Positions 33,050 to 45,400 of a stretch of DNA of 64,000 nt are shown in pieces. Under the pieces are notes generated by a model. That model was not told where the DNA came from and did not search any database. It worked only from the letters and a program-made list of their open reading frames with translations. The number at the start of each line of letters is the position of its first letter. Position 1 is the first letter of the stretch. This stretch comes from Linnemannia elongata. Lineage: Eukaryota > Mortierellomycota > Mortierellomycetes > Mortierellales > Mortierellaceae. The stretch spans positions 642,501 to 706,500 of the forward strand of contig JAXBDG010000011.1 in assembly GCA_036320915.1 (NCBI GenBank), read 5' to 3'. The position numbers and the translations under genes are program-made.

Positions 33050-36000
33050 ATGGGTCGCCGATTCTCAAAACGCAAGAACGCGCCTCCACGCAAGGAGCGC
33101 GATCCCAACGAGGTCTACGCCGAGGTCAAGAAGGAAAATGAGCAGATGGAAGAGTACTACAAAGCCCAGAACATCATGTCCGAGGAGGAATGGCCCACTT
33201 TCTGGAACCACCTCAAGGTCACCCTCCCTACCACCTTCCGTATCACCGGCACTCGCAGGTTTGTTCCTCTTTTTGTCGTTTTGTTGTATTTGTTTTTGTT
33301 GTTATGAAAAAGGAGAAAAGCACGGTATGGCCCACGGTGATCAATTGATCAAGTATCTCACCTCTCTTACTCTAATCGCCCCAATTGATCTTATTGATAG
33401 CCACGCGGTCGAGATCCGTGACACCGTCAAGAACGCATTCGTCCCTCACCTGAGCAACATCTCCGTCGACGGCACTGTCGCAGACCCCCCACGCCCCTTG
33501 GCCTGGTACCCCGACGATCTGGGATGGCACTACGATGTTCCCCGCACACTTTTGAAGAAGTCGCCCGAGTATGCAAAGTTCCATCAGTTCTTGGTCGCTG
33601 AGACCGAGGTTGGAAACATCTCTCGTCAGGAGGCTGTTTCGATGATCCCTCCTCTTCTTCTTGATGTTCAGCCTCAGCACTGGGTAAGCCTTGCTTTTTG
33701 AGTGATGTGTGATCTGGTTGACCAGCATGGGGGCTCTCCACAACCTGTGCGCAGAATGACTAACTTTTATGAGCAAATTTTGGATCGGATATCATGTAGG
33801 TCATGGACATGTGCGCTGCTCCTGGATCCAAGACTGCCCAGATCATTGAGATGGTTCACGCCAACGAGCAACACCAGGTCGTTCCATGTAAGAAAGACTG
33901 TTCACTCTCTTGTTGAGTTCATGATCCAGGAACATATTATATGTATTGCATGAATGCCTTATTAATACCTATCCTCCTTTTGCTTTTACGTCACTTGCTG
34001 CATTGGACACATCGGACCATGGATATCACGGACACGCATGGAATACTGGAAAACCCCATGGGAACTCAACAACAAAACAGCTGGATTGATTCTTGCCAAC
34101 GATGCCGACTACAGACGCAGCCATATGTTGATCCACCAGACTAAGCGTCTTCAGAGCCCCTGCTTGATGGTCACCAACCACGACGCCTCGATGATGCCCT
34201 CGTTGAAGCTGGCCCCCAACAAGTCAGGAGAGGTCGTTCCCTTTGAATTTGACCGTGTCTTGGCTGATGTCCCCTGCAGCGGTGACGCTACCTTGCGCAA
34301 GAACCCTATGGTCTGGACCAAGTGGACTCATGGAGGCGCCATGGGACTTCACCAGTAAGTTGGAAATCAATCAATTGTTGGCTCCACCGTGCTAAGCGCG
34401 ATATGAATTATATTAACCAAATTCAACGTCTGCCTTTGTAAAAAATAGGACTCAGGTGACGATTTTGCAGCGTGGAGTTCAGATGCTTAAGGTTGGCGGC
34501 CGTATTGTGTACTCGACTTGCTCATTCAACCCCATGGAGAACGAGGCTGTTGTTGCCGAGATGTTGAACCGCGCCAACGGATCTTTGGAGTTGGTCGATG
34601 TCAGCCACGAGCTGCCCCTGTTGAAGCGCCGCCCCGGTCTTTCGTCCTGGAAGGTGTTCACCAAGGAGGGCCAGGTTGTTGAAAAGTTTGAGGATGTCCC
34701 CACAGATGCTAAGGGTAAATTCTACCCCAGCATGTGGGCACCCGCCAATGCTGGTGAACTTCACTTGGAGAGATGGTAGGTTCACGTTTCTCAACTCTTT
34801 TTTCGTGTTTGTCTTTCTAAACATAATGATGGCTCGTGTACTAACTGCTTGTTTTTCATTCATGAAATCCTAGTCTTCGTATTTACCCCCACTTGCAGGA
34901 TACTGGAGGATTCTTTGTTGCTGTTTTGAAGAAGACTGCGCCATTTGTTGTTCCCAACCCTGGCAGAGCTGCCGCCGCCGAAGCCGCCGCCGAAGCCGCC
35001 GCCGAGGCTGCTGCTGCCGCTACCGCTACTTCTTCTGCTGCTGCCACCCCTGCTTCTGAGGACATGTCGGAGGCCAAGGAGGACACACAAGAGGATACTC
35101 AGGAAGAAGACGACAAGGCCACCACTGGAGATAAGCACAAGTTGGACTCTCCAGCCGGATCAGACAGCACAGAAGCTGTGGCAGCCAAGAAGCCTCGCAT
35201 GTCGCGCTCTGAGCGGTTCGGTGCACCCGGACCCAAGGAAGAGCCCTTCTTGTTCTTGGATGCTGATAATGCCGATGTTCAGTTGTTCTCGAAGTTCTAT
35301 GGGTTGGATGAAAAGTTCCCCAAGGACCAGTTCTTGGTCCGCTCTGAAGGCGAGAAGAACAAGACGATTTACTTTGTCAGTGAGGCTGTTAAGAGCATCC
35401 TCCAGTCTGAGGAAATCCACCGCCTCAAGGTACTTGTTTTACAGTCGATGAAGGTGGGCTAGAGTTTCGTTACAATGATTGAGTACAATTTCGGTCACTA
35501 ACAAATTCATGTTTGTTGTTCTAATAGGTGGTGAACACGGGTGTCAGGACATTTATTCGTCAGGACTCCAACTCGCCCACAGAGTGCTCTTTCAGAGTCC
35601 ACAGCGAAGGCATCGCCCTCATGCGCCAATTCGTCTCGACCGCCCGCGTGATGGCCGTCCAGCTCAAGGAAGTCATCACCCTCCTCCAATCGCCCTACCC
35701 CAAGATCTCCGAGTTCCCCGAAGCAATCCAACAAAAGCTCACAGATCTCCAAACGGGCTGCTGTATCTTTGAATTCGACCCAGAACTGGAAGAGAACAAG
35801 GATCAGCCTAACCCTCGGTGGGAGGGTCAGGGTTTGACGGGTTTCGTGAAGGGCAAATTGGTGTTCCCGGTTTGGAAGGCTCAGGTGAGCTTTAATATGT
35901 TGTTGAATAAGCAAGAGCGTAGGAGTTTAGCGATGCGGTTGGGTGTTGATTGCGTGGATGCCCCACATGTTGTTGAAGGTGGGGCTAAGGGTACGGTTGC

Positions 36001-36094
36001 CAAGGCCGCTGCTGCTGCTGCTGCCGCTGAAGCTGAGGCTGAGAGTGCTGAAGCCACCCCTGAGGAAGATTCGACCATGACTGAGCAGGCGTAA
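33050..36094 (+). CDS. NCL1: RNA (cytosine-5) methyltransferase, NCL1/NSUN2 family
   Basis: This S-adenosylmethionine-dependent enzyme makes m5C in tRNAs, in yeast at positions 34, 40, 48 and 49, in the nucleus. Seven exons (33050-33258, 33401-33683, 33800-33887, 34081-34354, 34449-34775, 34874-35429, 35528-36094) join in phase to 767 codons. Motifs are the SAM site MDMCAAPGSKT, GLILANDAD, motif IV DVPCSGD with the release cysteine C259, and motif VI YSTCSFNPMENEAVV with the nucleophile C309. RCLRIYPHLQDTGGFF then matches the family. An N-terminal Lys/Arg patch (GRRFSKRKNAPPRKER) is a probable nuclear signal. An Ala/Glu-rich acidic insertion (about 418-460) and an Ala/Glu-rich tail flank the C-terminal domain. 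Confidence 0.95.
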
Positions 36095-36500
36095 GCGGTG
36101 TGAGTGTTTTTTTGAAGTATCATTTTTTTAGCATATTAAATAGTTAGCCATTGCAAAAGAAAAAGGCATATCTATGCGATGTCGGGCGATTAAGACGAAT
36201 TTTTTTCCATCACTACTTTGCCAACCTCCAGCCCTCCCCCTCCACCAGGTTTTCTTTCATGCAGTAGAGAGTCAATACTCCTCATCTCTCGCGGAATACA
36301 GGATACGAATTACATAACATTCCTTCAAGGTGTCGTTCATGACGCTCATGGTGTGATTTATTTCACATGTGTTGTTTGTTGTGTTGTGATGTGTGTTTGA
36401 TGAAAAAAATAATGCCTATCATGTCAACCGCACTCCGAAAAAAAAATGTACTTCCGCCTCTCTCAGTCCTCGCTATCAAGTGATTCAGCTGTCCGCTACC
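36095..36500. other. Convergent 3' ends of NCL1 and SPT5
   Basis: The 3' flanks of two convergent genes. It is T-rich on both sides with no coding segment or RNA gene recognised. Confidence 0.5.
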
Positions 36501-39500
36501 TCAATCGCCCAAATACTTGCCAAGAACAGACATGGTCAAGACCTTGTACATGTTCTCACCTCTCAAGCTGACAATACCATCCTGAACATCAACTCCCATC
36601 AAGGTACCCAATGCACCACGATGTTCACCCGACAAGACCTTGACGCCGTCGTTCTTGAGCGGTGCAACCGTCTTGAGGTATTGAGCTGGGACCTGAATCA
36701 TCCTATCGTCACTCAACAAACGGACATCGCAAAGGGCCATCGACGATAATGCGCTTCTTGGCGGGATCTTGATCGTGCGTGCAGACTGATCTTGATATTT
36801 GCCACCCTCGAATTGTGATCCGTCCTTTCCGGCCCCAATGCGGACCTCAATATCCGTCGCCAACCAGTCATACGAAGGACCCGCCGCAGCAGCTCCACCG
36901 GCAGCAGATCCGTATCCAGGAACCTGGCCAGAGTGACCGTGCGAATCCATACCCGAGTAGTCGCCTCCTGTAGGCATGAAGGGCGTTTGGGGAAAGTGGC
37001 TGGCAGGTGTCATGGGTGCAGATGGACCACCTGCAGGGGTCTGAGGAGTTTGGAGAGAGCCTGGTGTAGCAATCGACTGCATTCTGGCGCCAGGAGTGGC
37101 TCCAGGGGTGGCCACGTTGGTACCGAGGGAGCTACCACTGCCGCTGGCCCCGTGACCAGGTCCTGAGCCCAAAGAGGAAGAAGCTGCAGGTGTCGAGGGG
37201 AAATTGCTTCCGCTGGGTGTTGGTGCAGAGTCGTAGCTTGAGTTGGGACCAGGTGTGTAGGGGTAGTTGGTGAAGGGTGCGGGTGATGGAGCGCCAAAGG
37301 GTCCAGGCGTAGGGACACTGCGGTTCATCCAATCACTGCTGGCTGCAGGTGTCTGAGGGAATCCACTTGAACCAGAGCCAGAATCAGCCTTGTCGCCCCA
37401 AGCATTATATCCTCCCGAACCACTGGATCCGTTATGGTTGCCTGAGCCAGAGTCAGAATCGCCCCAGGCTGACCCACGCGCTGGGGTTCTGCTTCCAGAG
37501 TCCCAAGCAGGAGCTGGCGTGCGGCTACCGCTGTCCCAGGCAGATCCTCCTCCGTAGCGTGGTGTCTTGGAACCAGCATCCCAGGCGGGTGTCTGCGAGC
37601 CATCAGCATAGGGGTTAGGGGTCCTGGCACTGGCACTCCATGCGGGGGTTTTCGATCCTGCGTTCCATGCGGGTGTCTTGGATCCTGCGTTGTTCCAGGC
37701 TGGTGTGCGCGATCCAGAGTTGTGCATGGGCGTCATATCTCCAGATCTGACAGGCGTCATGCCACCATAGCCACCATAACCGCCATAGTTGCCTGCACGA
37801 GGAGTGGAAGGAGGGTTCATATCCGACATGCTCGACACAGGTGTTGTTGTACCGTTGGCGCTATAATAGTAGAAAATTAAACGAGCATGGTTAGCATTGT
37901 CGAAAAGTATTCAGCCAAAGAAAAAATCCGCCAAGCAAACGACAACATACTTGGTAATAGCGAGCTTGGCCTTCTCTACGGTGATGATACGGCAGTTGGT
38001 ATGCAACTCGACACGTGCAGTGGAGTCCGAGGCGTCCTTAACGATGCCGAGGTAACCCTTGTGGGGTCCACGGATAATGGTGACAGTCTTATCAATCAGA
38101 GGGTCACGTCCACCACGACCACGGCCCATCATCATGGCGCCACCACGTCCACCGCGACCTCCACGATCGCCGAAACCGCCACGGTTCATGTTCATCATGG
38201 CTGGGTTCATGGTATCCAGACGCATCCCTGGCTGAGCGCGACTCTTGGAGGCCATGCTGACCACAAGACGAGTAGACTGAACAAAGACTCCTGAGTTCTC
38301 CATGTACTCTCTGTTGTACAAGAACGCGTATGTCCTGAACAAATGCAAAATCTTTCCCTCGCGCATCTAATTCACATTTTCAATTATGTAATATAGATAG
38401 AGTCGGGTCAGATGTGATGATGTCGACCAAGTGTCGATGGCAAGTACCGAAGGGTTACGGCAGTGAATGAGACTTACGGCTCCAGTCATTTCGCGGACAG
38501 AGTCACCGTCCTGGATACTGTTGCCCTCGGCGTCGGTGGCGATAGCACGCGAAGAGTCACGTTTTTGTGTGATAAGGTGAGGTTCGACTTCACGAGTCAT
38601 GCCGGACTGATCCACAACACGGGCAAATCCACGCTCGACCTTGTAAATGACACCAACAGTGGCAGCACTATTCGCAACAAGTTCAATGTGCATCATTTGG
38701 TTAGATCATATCCTTATAGACAAATGAAAAGTGCGGATTCACAAAAAACGAAAGCCAAGACTTACTCGAGTTGGACGAAGTCATGGGTCTCGTATTGCCC
38801 GATAGTTCCAGTGCCTGTAGCGACGTTGGCAGCCATCTGAAGATCCTTTGAGAACACCTGGATGTCCTTGACGTTCAGGTCCGTGACAATGGTGACGACG
38901 CTGTCCTCAATCTTGATGATGAGACCGGTCTCGTCCTTGTACTTTCCGTTGACAACCTTGACGTGGTCTCCCTCCTTAAAGAGCTTGCGAAGCTGTGTAG
39001 GAGGGAACTTCAGAATGTTGCCCTTGAGATCATCGGCCAGAGGACGGACCATAATCATGTCGCTGGTGACCGAGTCGACTGTACCGTGAACGTTCTTCAA
39101 CTCTCCCTCTGTCACCTCGACCTTCTCTCCTGGCTGGAAGTGGCTCGTGACCGATGCGCTCATGGCCGACAAAGCGACAGCCGACAGATCCAAACCACCA
39201 TCCTCGTCGTCAACACCACCCTTGGCAAACTTTTGAATCTCGTCAAGTGTAGGGTTGATATTTTCCGTGATCAAGCTGGAGATCTTCATGTCCTTCTCCA
39301 GGTATCCCTCTCTGAAAACCTCGTTATTCCACTGGAAAACACCGCGGCCTCTCGATGTTGGTTTGTTCAACTTGTCAACCTTTTCTGCTTCACGAGCGTT
39401 GAACAGCTTTGGTGGGGGGCGTCCAGCGAGCGCACTGTTGACAGGTTTGCGTTTGTTGTTTCCAGCGATGTATGATGCATCTGTGCGAGGGGTCATGTCC

Positions 39501-40833
39501 AAACGAGGGATCAGCTTGACCTTGGCAGTATCTCCAGAATCTGCAATGTCCAAGATCTAATTTGGTAGCCATCGTCGCGAGAAATCGTAAGCTTCGGCAC
39601 TCGTCCGAGAATGGGCATCAAGAACCGATCAGGGCACGCACGAGCTGAGATGTAGCTATTACCTGTGCAAGATCCATGGCGTATTTACCACGCTTGACAC
39701 GAACCCAGGTTCCAGGGCGAAGGTCCGATTCCTTGTGTCTAACCTTGAGTACATCAGTCATCTCCTTGATGGGAACCAAAGTGAGCTTGGAGGCGAAGAC
39801 GTTGTTGAGACCGTTCAAAGCCTATTTACAGAGCGAGCAATGCCGATAGTGTTATTTTAGGTGCAACTGCGCAGAGGTAAAGATAGCAAGTCGACAATGA
39901 GGCTGTGCTTGGGCAAAAGTGAACTTACGGCCTGGACGTTGGCTTGACGCATACACTCGATGTAGACGTAGCCTTTGAGCGATTCACGCGAAAACGCGGC
40001 CGAGATTTCCAGAGGTTGGGCAGAGTACTCGGTGTCAAAGAACTTGCGCATGAGCGAAAAGACCAGGTCTTTCTCCTTGCCAGGCTTGCAGCGGACCATC
40101 CAGAGATGTGGCGATTGGACATCGGGCATGAGAAGCTGCTGTGGAATATCCTCTTGCTGTCCCTGGAATGCGCGGCGAGGAGCATAGTCGCGACGACCAT
40201 AGCGTTCCTTGAACCGGGCGGCCTGTTCTTCCAGATCTACGTCGTCTTCTTCCCGTCTTCTGCGGTCCAGATCCAAGTGTTTTGATGCCCTGGTTGCCTC
40301 TGCGGCCTCATCCTGCTCATCTGCAATGAAACCATCTCCTGCGCCATACTCATCATCGTATTCGTCTTCGTCCTCGTCTTCATCGTCAACCTCGGCTTCC
40401 ATATCGAGGAAAGGATTTACGGTGCGCTTTTGTTTCTTGTTGCGCCTCTGTGATGTTGTTGGTAAAAAACAATGTGAAAGTATAAAAGGATGATTAGAGT
40501 CAAAAGGCTTGGAAGTCTGAGCAAACCTGCAAGATCCAGGAGATCGAAACAATAACAGGGAACAAAATGTTAAAAATCTGAACTTACAGAAGAGACGGTG
40601 TCGTGCTCGTCCTCGTCCTCCTCATCTTCTTCGTCATCCTCGTCATCCTCGTCCTCGTCGTCGTCATCGTCGTCGCGCCGTTTGCTGCTGCGGTGGCTAT
40701 TTGACCGCTTGGCGGAGCTGTTGCGTCCTCTGCGCGAATCCTCCAGATCAGAATCGTCGTCCCTGTTATCGCGGGCCTTGCCCAGGTTCTCGTATTCCTC
40801 GTCCTCGTCACGGTCACTGTCGTTTCGAGACAT
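36501..40833 (-). CDS. SPT5: Transcription elongation factor SPT5 (DSIF large subunit)
   Basis: Spt5 with Spt4 clamps RNA polymerase II and promotes processive elongation. Seven exons in minus order (40833-40588, 40447-39929, 39821-39663, 39556-38766, 38667-38478, 38366-37951, 37860-36501) join in phase to 1226 codons. Residues 1 to about 185 are the acidic/basic N-terminus (runs of Asp/Glu). The NGN domain ([15 protein letters not shown]) begins near 196 and is split by the intron before [11 protein letters not shown] domains follow, for example [36 protein letters not shown], the FVQLDAATVGVI segment, and [15 protein letters not shown]. From about 790 a C-terminal repeat region carries GS(K/R)TPAW-type units, the phospho-acceptor repeats for CDK9/Bur1. 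A final KOW-like domain ([14 protein letters not shown]) closes the protein. Confidence 0.96.
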
Positions 40834-41203
40834 GTGTGATTATCTTGTCTTCCTATGGATGCGGGTGCTGCTGCGATGTGGGTGAGTGTGTCGCTTTTGC
40901 CTGTCTTGTCCACTTGACTGACGCGGTCTTTCTGGCAAGGTAGGTTCTTAAGTGGCGAGAGAAGAACCCCGTAAAATATTAAAAGGAATTGTTGCGATCT
41001 GATGGCAGAGAGCAAACAAACGGGGATGGGTGGAGGGTGATTAGGAGCGTTTGTAAGAGATAGTGTAAGTGCGTAAGGGAGGGTGTGGTAGGAGAGTGTG
41101 GATTGTGGAAGGTGTGAGTGGTGTGTAGGAGGAGGAGGAATGAGGAAAAGAAGAAGAAAGAGATGATCTTCTCACTTTCTTTGAATTCAGCGCCAGGTCG
41201 CCT

Positions 41204-41211
41204 CTTATATA
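41204..41211 (-). promoter_or_regulatory. TATA box of SPT5
   Basis: TATATAAG on the minus strand lies about 370 bases upstream of the SPT5 ATG. The interval 40834-41200 is C/T-rich on the coding strand and reads as leader. No other gene is seen in it. Confidence 0.4.
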
Positions 41212-41498
41212 CTCGTTTTTTTGTGACTCCACTTCCGCTTGAGATTCATTGGACAATGATTTTTCTTGGTGGAAAGGGAGAAAGGAAGGGAACAATGAGA
41301 CGCACGCAACACATGCGACTGAAATATTTACAACTACGCCACCACGGCGCGAGGGTGCAGGACAATGGACGCCATAATTCTCTTATTGGCTGAAGCTAAC
41401 CATGAAATCTTTCCTATTATGGAATAATTTTTACTGTCAATTGACACCATAATACAATGAATTAGGCACAATGAGATCATTTGACATAATACATTTAT

Positions 41499-41743
41499 TC
41501 ACTGGCATTTTCGCCCAGCACTGCTCTCGTTCAGGCCTTTGACTTGAAGATAGGCGCTGTGTAGCAAAGCTACTGTTTCTTGGAGGTACTGTAACGAGCA
41601 CTTTCGTTTCTTTTTGGCCCCGAGCGCTTGGTAAATCTTCTCAAGAAGGGCCATTAACTCTGCCTCGCCGTCCCCAAATGCTTGGACATTCTCGCCCTCA
41701 TTGGCCAATAAATCAGCCTGTCTCTTTTCAGCCCTCTAAAAAA
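41499..41743 (-). CDS. Orphan coding exon, possibly the 3' end of a broken gene
   Basis: A minus-strand open frame follows a strong acceptor (GCTATTTTTTAG) and ends in TGA, encoding about 80 residues. It begins RAEKRQADLLANEGENVQ, continues through two amphipathic helices (AELMALLEKIYQALG and LQYLQETVALLHSAYLQV) with a Lys/Arg cluster between, and ends in GRKCQ. Codon use and helix periodicity look real, but no ATG or upstream exon could be joined with confidence in 41750-42330. It may be the last exon of a small gene or a relic of a mobile element next to the fusion gene at 42427. The family is not recognised. Confidence 0.35.
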
Positions 41744-41928
41744 TAGCTCTTTGACAACTCATTTGATGGACTCAAGTTTTCGGTTGATTTGACATATTTT
41801 ATATCGCTCTATTCACTAATATATACGGCCGGCAGCCACTGCGTTGAGACCTTTGACTCCAAGCTGTTAAGTGGGAGTGCGGGGAGTAACGAAAAGAATG
41901 AGTTGACTTTATTCATATCACACGAAGG

Positions 41929-42165
41929 ATGAAAGCTATAAAAATAGCACCTGATCCGTGCTCAAGTCCTGCCACCACGGTTTACATGTATTGGAGGTAC
42001 ACTTCTCTTTTTTCGGGCTCTTATCTCATGGAATACTTCGACAGTGATCAGCGCTTGTTCTCGCTAGCCTCGAACGCCAAGGTGTTTGCGACCTCCCGTT
42101 CTGACTTCTCTCGTTCTCATTCTTCTGCCCGATGCTTTTTGAAGGTGAAGACGGATATGCGGTGA
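41929..42165 (+). CDS. Short open frame, doubtful
   Basis: A 78-codon frame beginning with ATG (MKAIKIAPDPCSSPATTVYM) lies just upstream of the large fusion gene. Composition is fairly balanced and unlike the leaders of the window, but no domain is recognised. A GTACAC donor-like site at 41997 could also make it a first exon. It may be coincidental. Confidence 0.2.
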   Translation: MKAIKIAPDPCSSPATTVYMYWRYTSLFSGSYLMEYFDSDQRLFSLASNAKVFATSRSDFSRSHSSARCFLKVKTDMR

Positions 42166-42260
42166 AATACTATTCTCCACAGTCAATTAGATTGATATCA
42201 CAACTGGTTAACTCTTGCACGAGAGTAAAGTCTCCACAAAAGCAAACTTCCATGCACAGT

Positions 42261-42268
42261 TATATAAG
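42261..42268 (+). promoter_or_regulatory. TATA box of the FEN1-Fanzor fusion gene
   Basis: TATATAAG lies 166 bases before the ATG at 42427, a spacing similar to that of the ABC transporter gene. It suggests the gene has its own promoter. Confidence 0.45.
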
Positions 42269-42426
42269 CTTCCGTTATCTGGCCTATAACGCTTTTCTCG
42301 CCGTCGCGGCCCCTTAAACGCATGATCCTCACTCAATCACCCTTGTCCCAACAGCTTCACCCATCGTTCCCCTCTTCTCAATTCCTCACATCACCCCCAC
42401 TCTCATCTCATCCGCCACTAGCCAAT

Positions 42427-45400
42427 ATGGGACTGAAGGGGTTCTATCCTTGGCTCCGCAAGAAGAAAGGCTACCATCCCACGCTTCGTCACCCCATGCA
42501 CCACCACCTGCCTGACGACGCCATTATTCGCGTGGATGTTTTGTCTTTCTTTACCAAAATTCGCGGAATCTACACCAAGCATGCAGACGACAAAACAAAG
42601 GCGCAAGCTATCCTATTCGAGCATCTCAAGAAATACGGCGACCCCTCCCACATGGTGTTCTATGTCGACGGCGCCCCTGCTCTCGAGAAGAAGGAGACTC
42701 ACCGTGAGCGAAACGAGAAGCGAGCTAAGGCCCTCAAGAATGCCAAGGTTGCCATTGAGACGCTCGGGAACCGCATCAATCAAGGCAAACCGCCCACCAA
42801 GCAGATGTTCAAGAATGTAGAGAGGAGTCTCCGTGGAGGATTCAAGTGGTCTCTTCAAGATCGGGAAGACTTCGTCCATTTTCTGCAGGCTCAAGAGCTC
42901 GATGCGCACCTTTGCAGGACCGAGGCCGACATTGATATCGCTGCAGAGTGCCAACCCAAAGACGTTGTTCTGACTCAAGACTCGGACTTTTTCGCTTACC
43001 ATTCAGTTACAACGATCTGGCGTCCTGTGGGCAAGTGGGACGACGTCAAGGTCTTAGAATATAGTAGAGAGGCGGTGCTGGCCCAGATACGACTGTCAAC
43101 CACCAAGCTTACTGCACTGGCATGCGTCTCGAGTAACGACCAGAACAAGAACATTCCATCGATGGGGATTGCCACCAACTACAGCATTATAAAGGATCTA
43201 CCCGATACAGGTAAGAACAAATAATTTGCCAGCATGCCCATACCGCCTCTATTCTTTGTGGATATGGCCAGACTCATCATGACTCCTTTGGACCCTTTCT
43301 CTATCAGACGTGCCATCCCTGGTGAAGGAGTATCTCGAGAGCCCACGCGTGGTCTGCCGCGGTCAGGAAGGAATCGATTTCACGGCCTCTATTCTCGTGT
43401 TTACCACAATGACCCAGGAGATTGCTGCTCCAGCGGGCGTATCCTCTGTTCCGTCGCCGTCGTCACAGTCAGTGACGCCTTTGACGGCCTCTGCTGCATC
43501 CATCTTATCGTACGAACTGCTCTGTCATCAGTACAAGATGATCAAGGACCAGCATGCCAGAGCCAAGGAACAGAAGCGCCAAGGGAACTCGAGCAGCAAG
43601 AGGTAACACATTAAGTGATATGTGATTCTCTCACATGACCCTTGATATGGCTTTCCCATCACTTGCGATCAGTCTAACATGCTGTTTGCCTATTACCGCA
43701 CTCTTCGACATGCTCTAGCAACTCTAAACCCAATCGGCAGGGCAAGCATAGGGAATTTAGAAGGCATCGCGTGATCGATCGGCCTGCTCACCAGCCTCGA
43801 GTCTCGCAACAGGTGCACCGGCCGCGGCATTCGTACAAGTCACGCGCAGAACCACAGCAACACGAACAGCCATCGATTTGTAAGCAATATGAACGAAAGC
43901 CCTACACGGCGGAGCAAGAGGCACGGTACCGGGAGTCGACAGCTGAGGCCAGGGGAAAGAAGGCGAAGAAGAAGCGACATCGTGAGACTCAGCGACTCAA
44001 AAAGGAAAAGGAGGTAGCCAAGAAGCCGCCGCCCAAGATCGACGAGATGAACAAGGCTCAGCTGATCAACGCTATGATGTACGAGCATCCCCTTGTTTCC
44101 CTTCAAGTCGGCACAGTCAATGCCAACAGTAAGCGGGCAGCGGCAGCAACAACCACCAACGCCAATCAACTCCCATCGTCTGAACAACAAAAGCAACAAC
44201 AGCAACAAGAGGTTTCTGCCTGCATTTTGGACATTGTTGGGCAAGTTCGCGCGACGAAGAGACATGCACAAGAGTTTTTGGGCACGTTCATCGAGACCGT
44301 CTTTGAGAGCGGTCTGACCGAGAATGACCGTATCATTCTGTACTCTTTGTGTCCCGTCGTCGAGTCCAAAATCCGTATGGTGCCTCAACCCAAGCAGGAT
44401 TCTCAGGCACGCAGCAGCAGTTCCGCTGGCACTCCCAGGAAGGCTGAAGGCAACAAAGACACGGAGGATGAAGGCGACGAAGACGCGGAGGACGAAGACG
44501 ACGAGGATGCGGAGGATGAAGGCGACGAGGATGCGGAGGATGAAGGCGACGAGGATGCGGAGAATGAAGGCGACGATGATGCCGAGCCGTCTGCAATGGA
44601 CAAACCCTTCTTTGCCTTTTACCAGATCCTTCTGGCGCATATCTACTCCCGCAAGATCAAGTTCAAGACGGTTGCCGAGCGGCAAGTTGGCCAGCTGCTT
44701 ACACGTGCCACCTCATTGGGCATCACTTTGCCCTCTGTTCCTCCACGCGACATCTCCTACCAAACCAACGGGTTGCTCGAGTCGACCACCAAGCAACTTT
44801 ATTGCTCCATCAAGAAGATGTATCGCAACGGCTCGGTCGCTCTTGAAAAGAAGGTAATGTGAAAGTTGTCAGTCAAAGCTTTGTCACAGACGAAATACAA
44901 AGAGAATAGCATTCATCAAAACATATTCCAAAACTAACGCTTTTCTTTCCCTCTACATTAGATCAACTCACAAGCGGATGTCCAACCTGGCACGGTACTT
45001 CCCAAAATCGACCCCAAGCTACCTGCCATTGAGAACTACCTACTTTTGAACAAGGCCACCGGCGGATCGAGGCGTATTGCGCCTCTCTCACCCCTGGCGC
45101 CTCGCTACGTTAGCTTCTCTGAGCGGCAGTTGCTTCCACTGTTCTGGTCTTGGCCAACCCTCAAGGACAAGATCCGACGGATGATGAACGAGGATCGCTA
45201 CTTTCAGGATCCGGCCATAGTTCCCTCGCAGGCTGACGCTTTGGACTGGCTAGCCAGGACGACGCCTGGTCGCCTTATAACCTCTTTCCTGTCGGATGTC
45301 GGTCTCCCGCCAGACAAGCACGACAAGGGCTATCGCAAAACAACAACTGTCATGGACATGGACGGCAAGGACGGCAAGGAAGGGCTTCGGGAACACCTCA

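Noticed and set aside
38963..39475. 170-codon plus-strand frame
   Set aside because: It is antisense to conserved SPT5 KOW-domain coding sequence.
43840..44685. 281-codon minus-strand frame
   Set aside because: Antisense to the fusion gene; its repeats mirror the acidic minisatellite.
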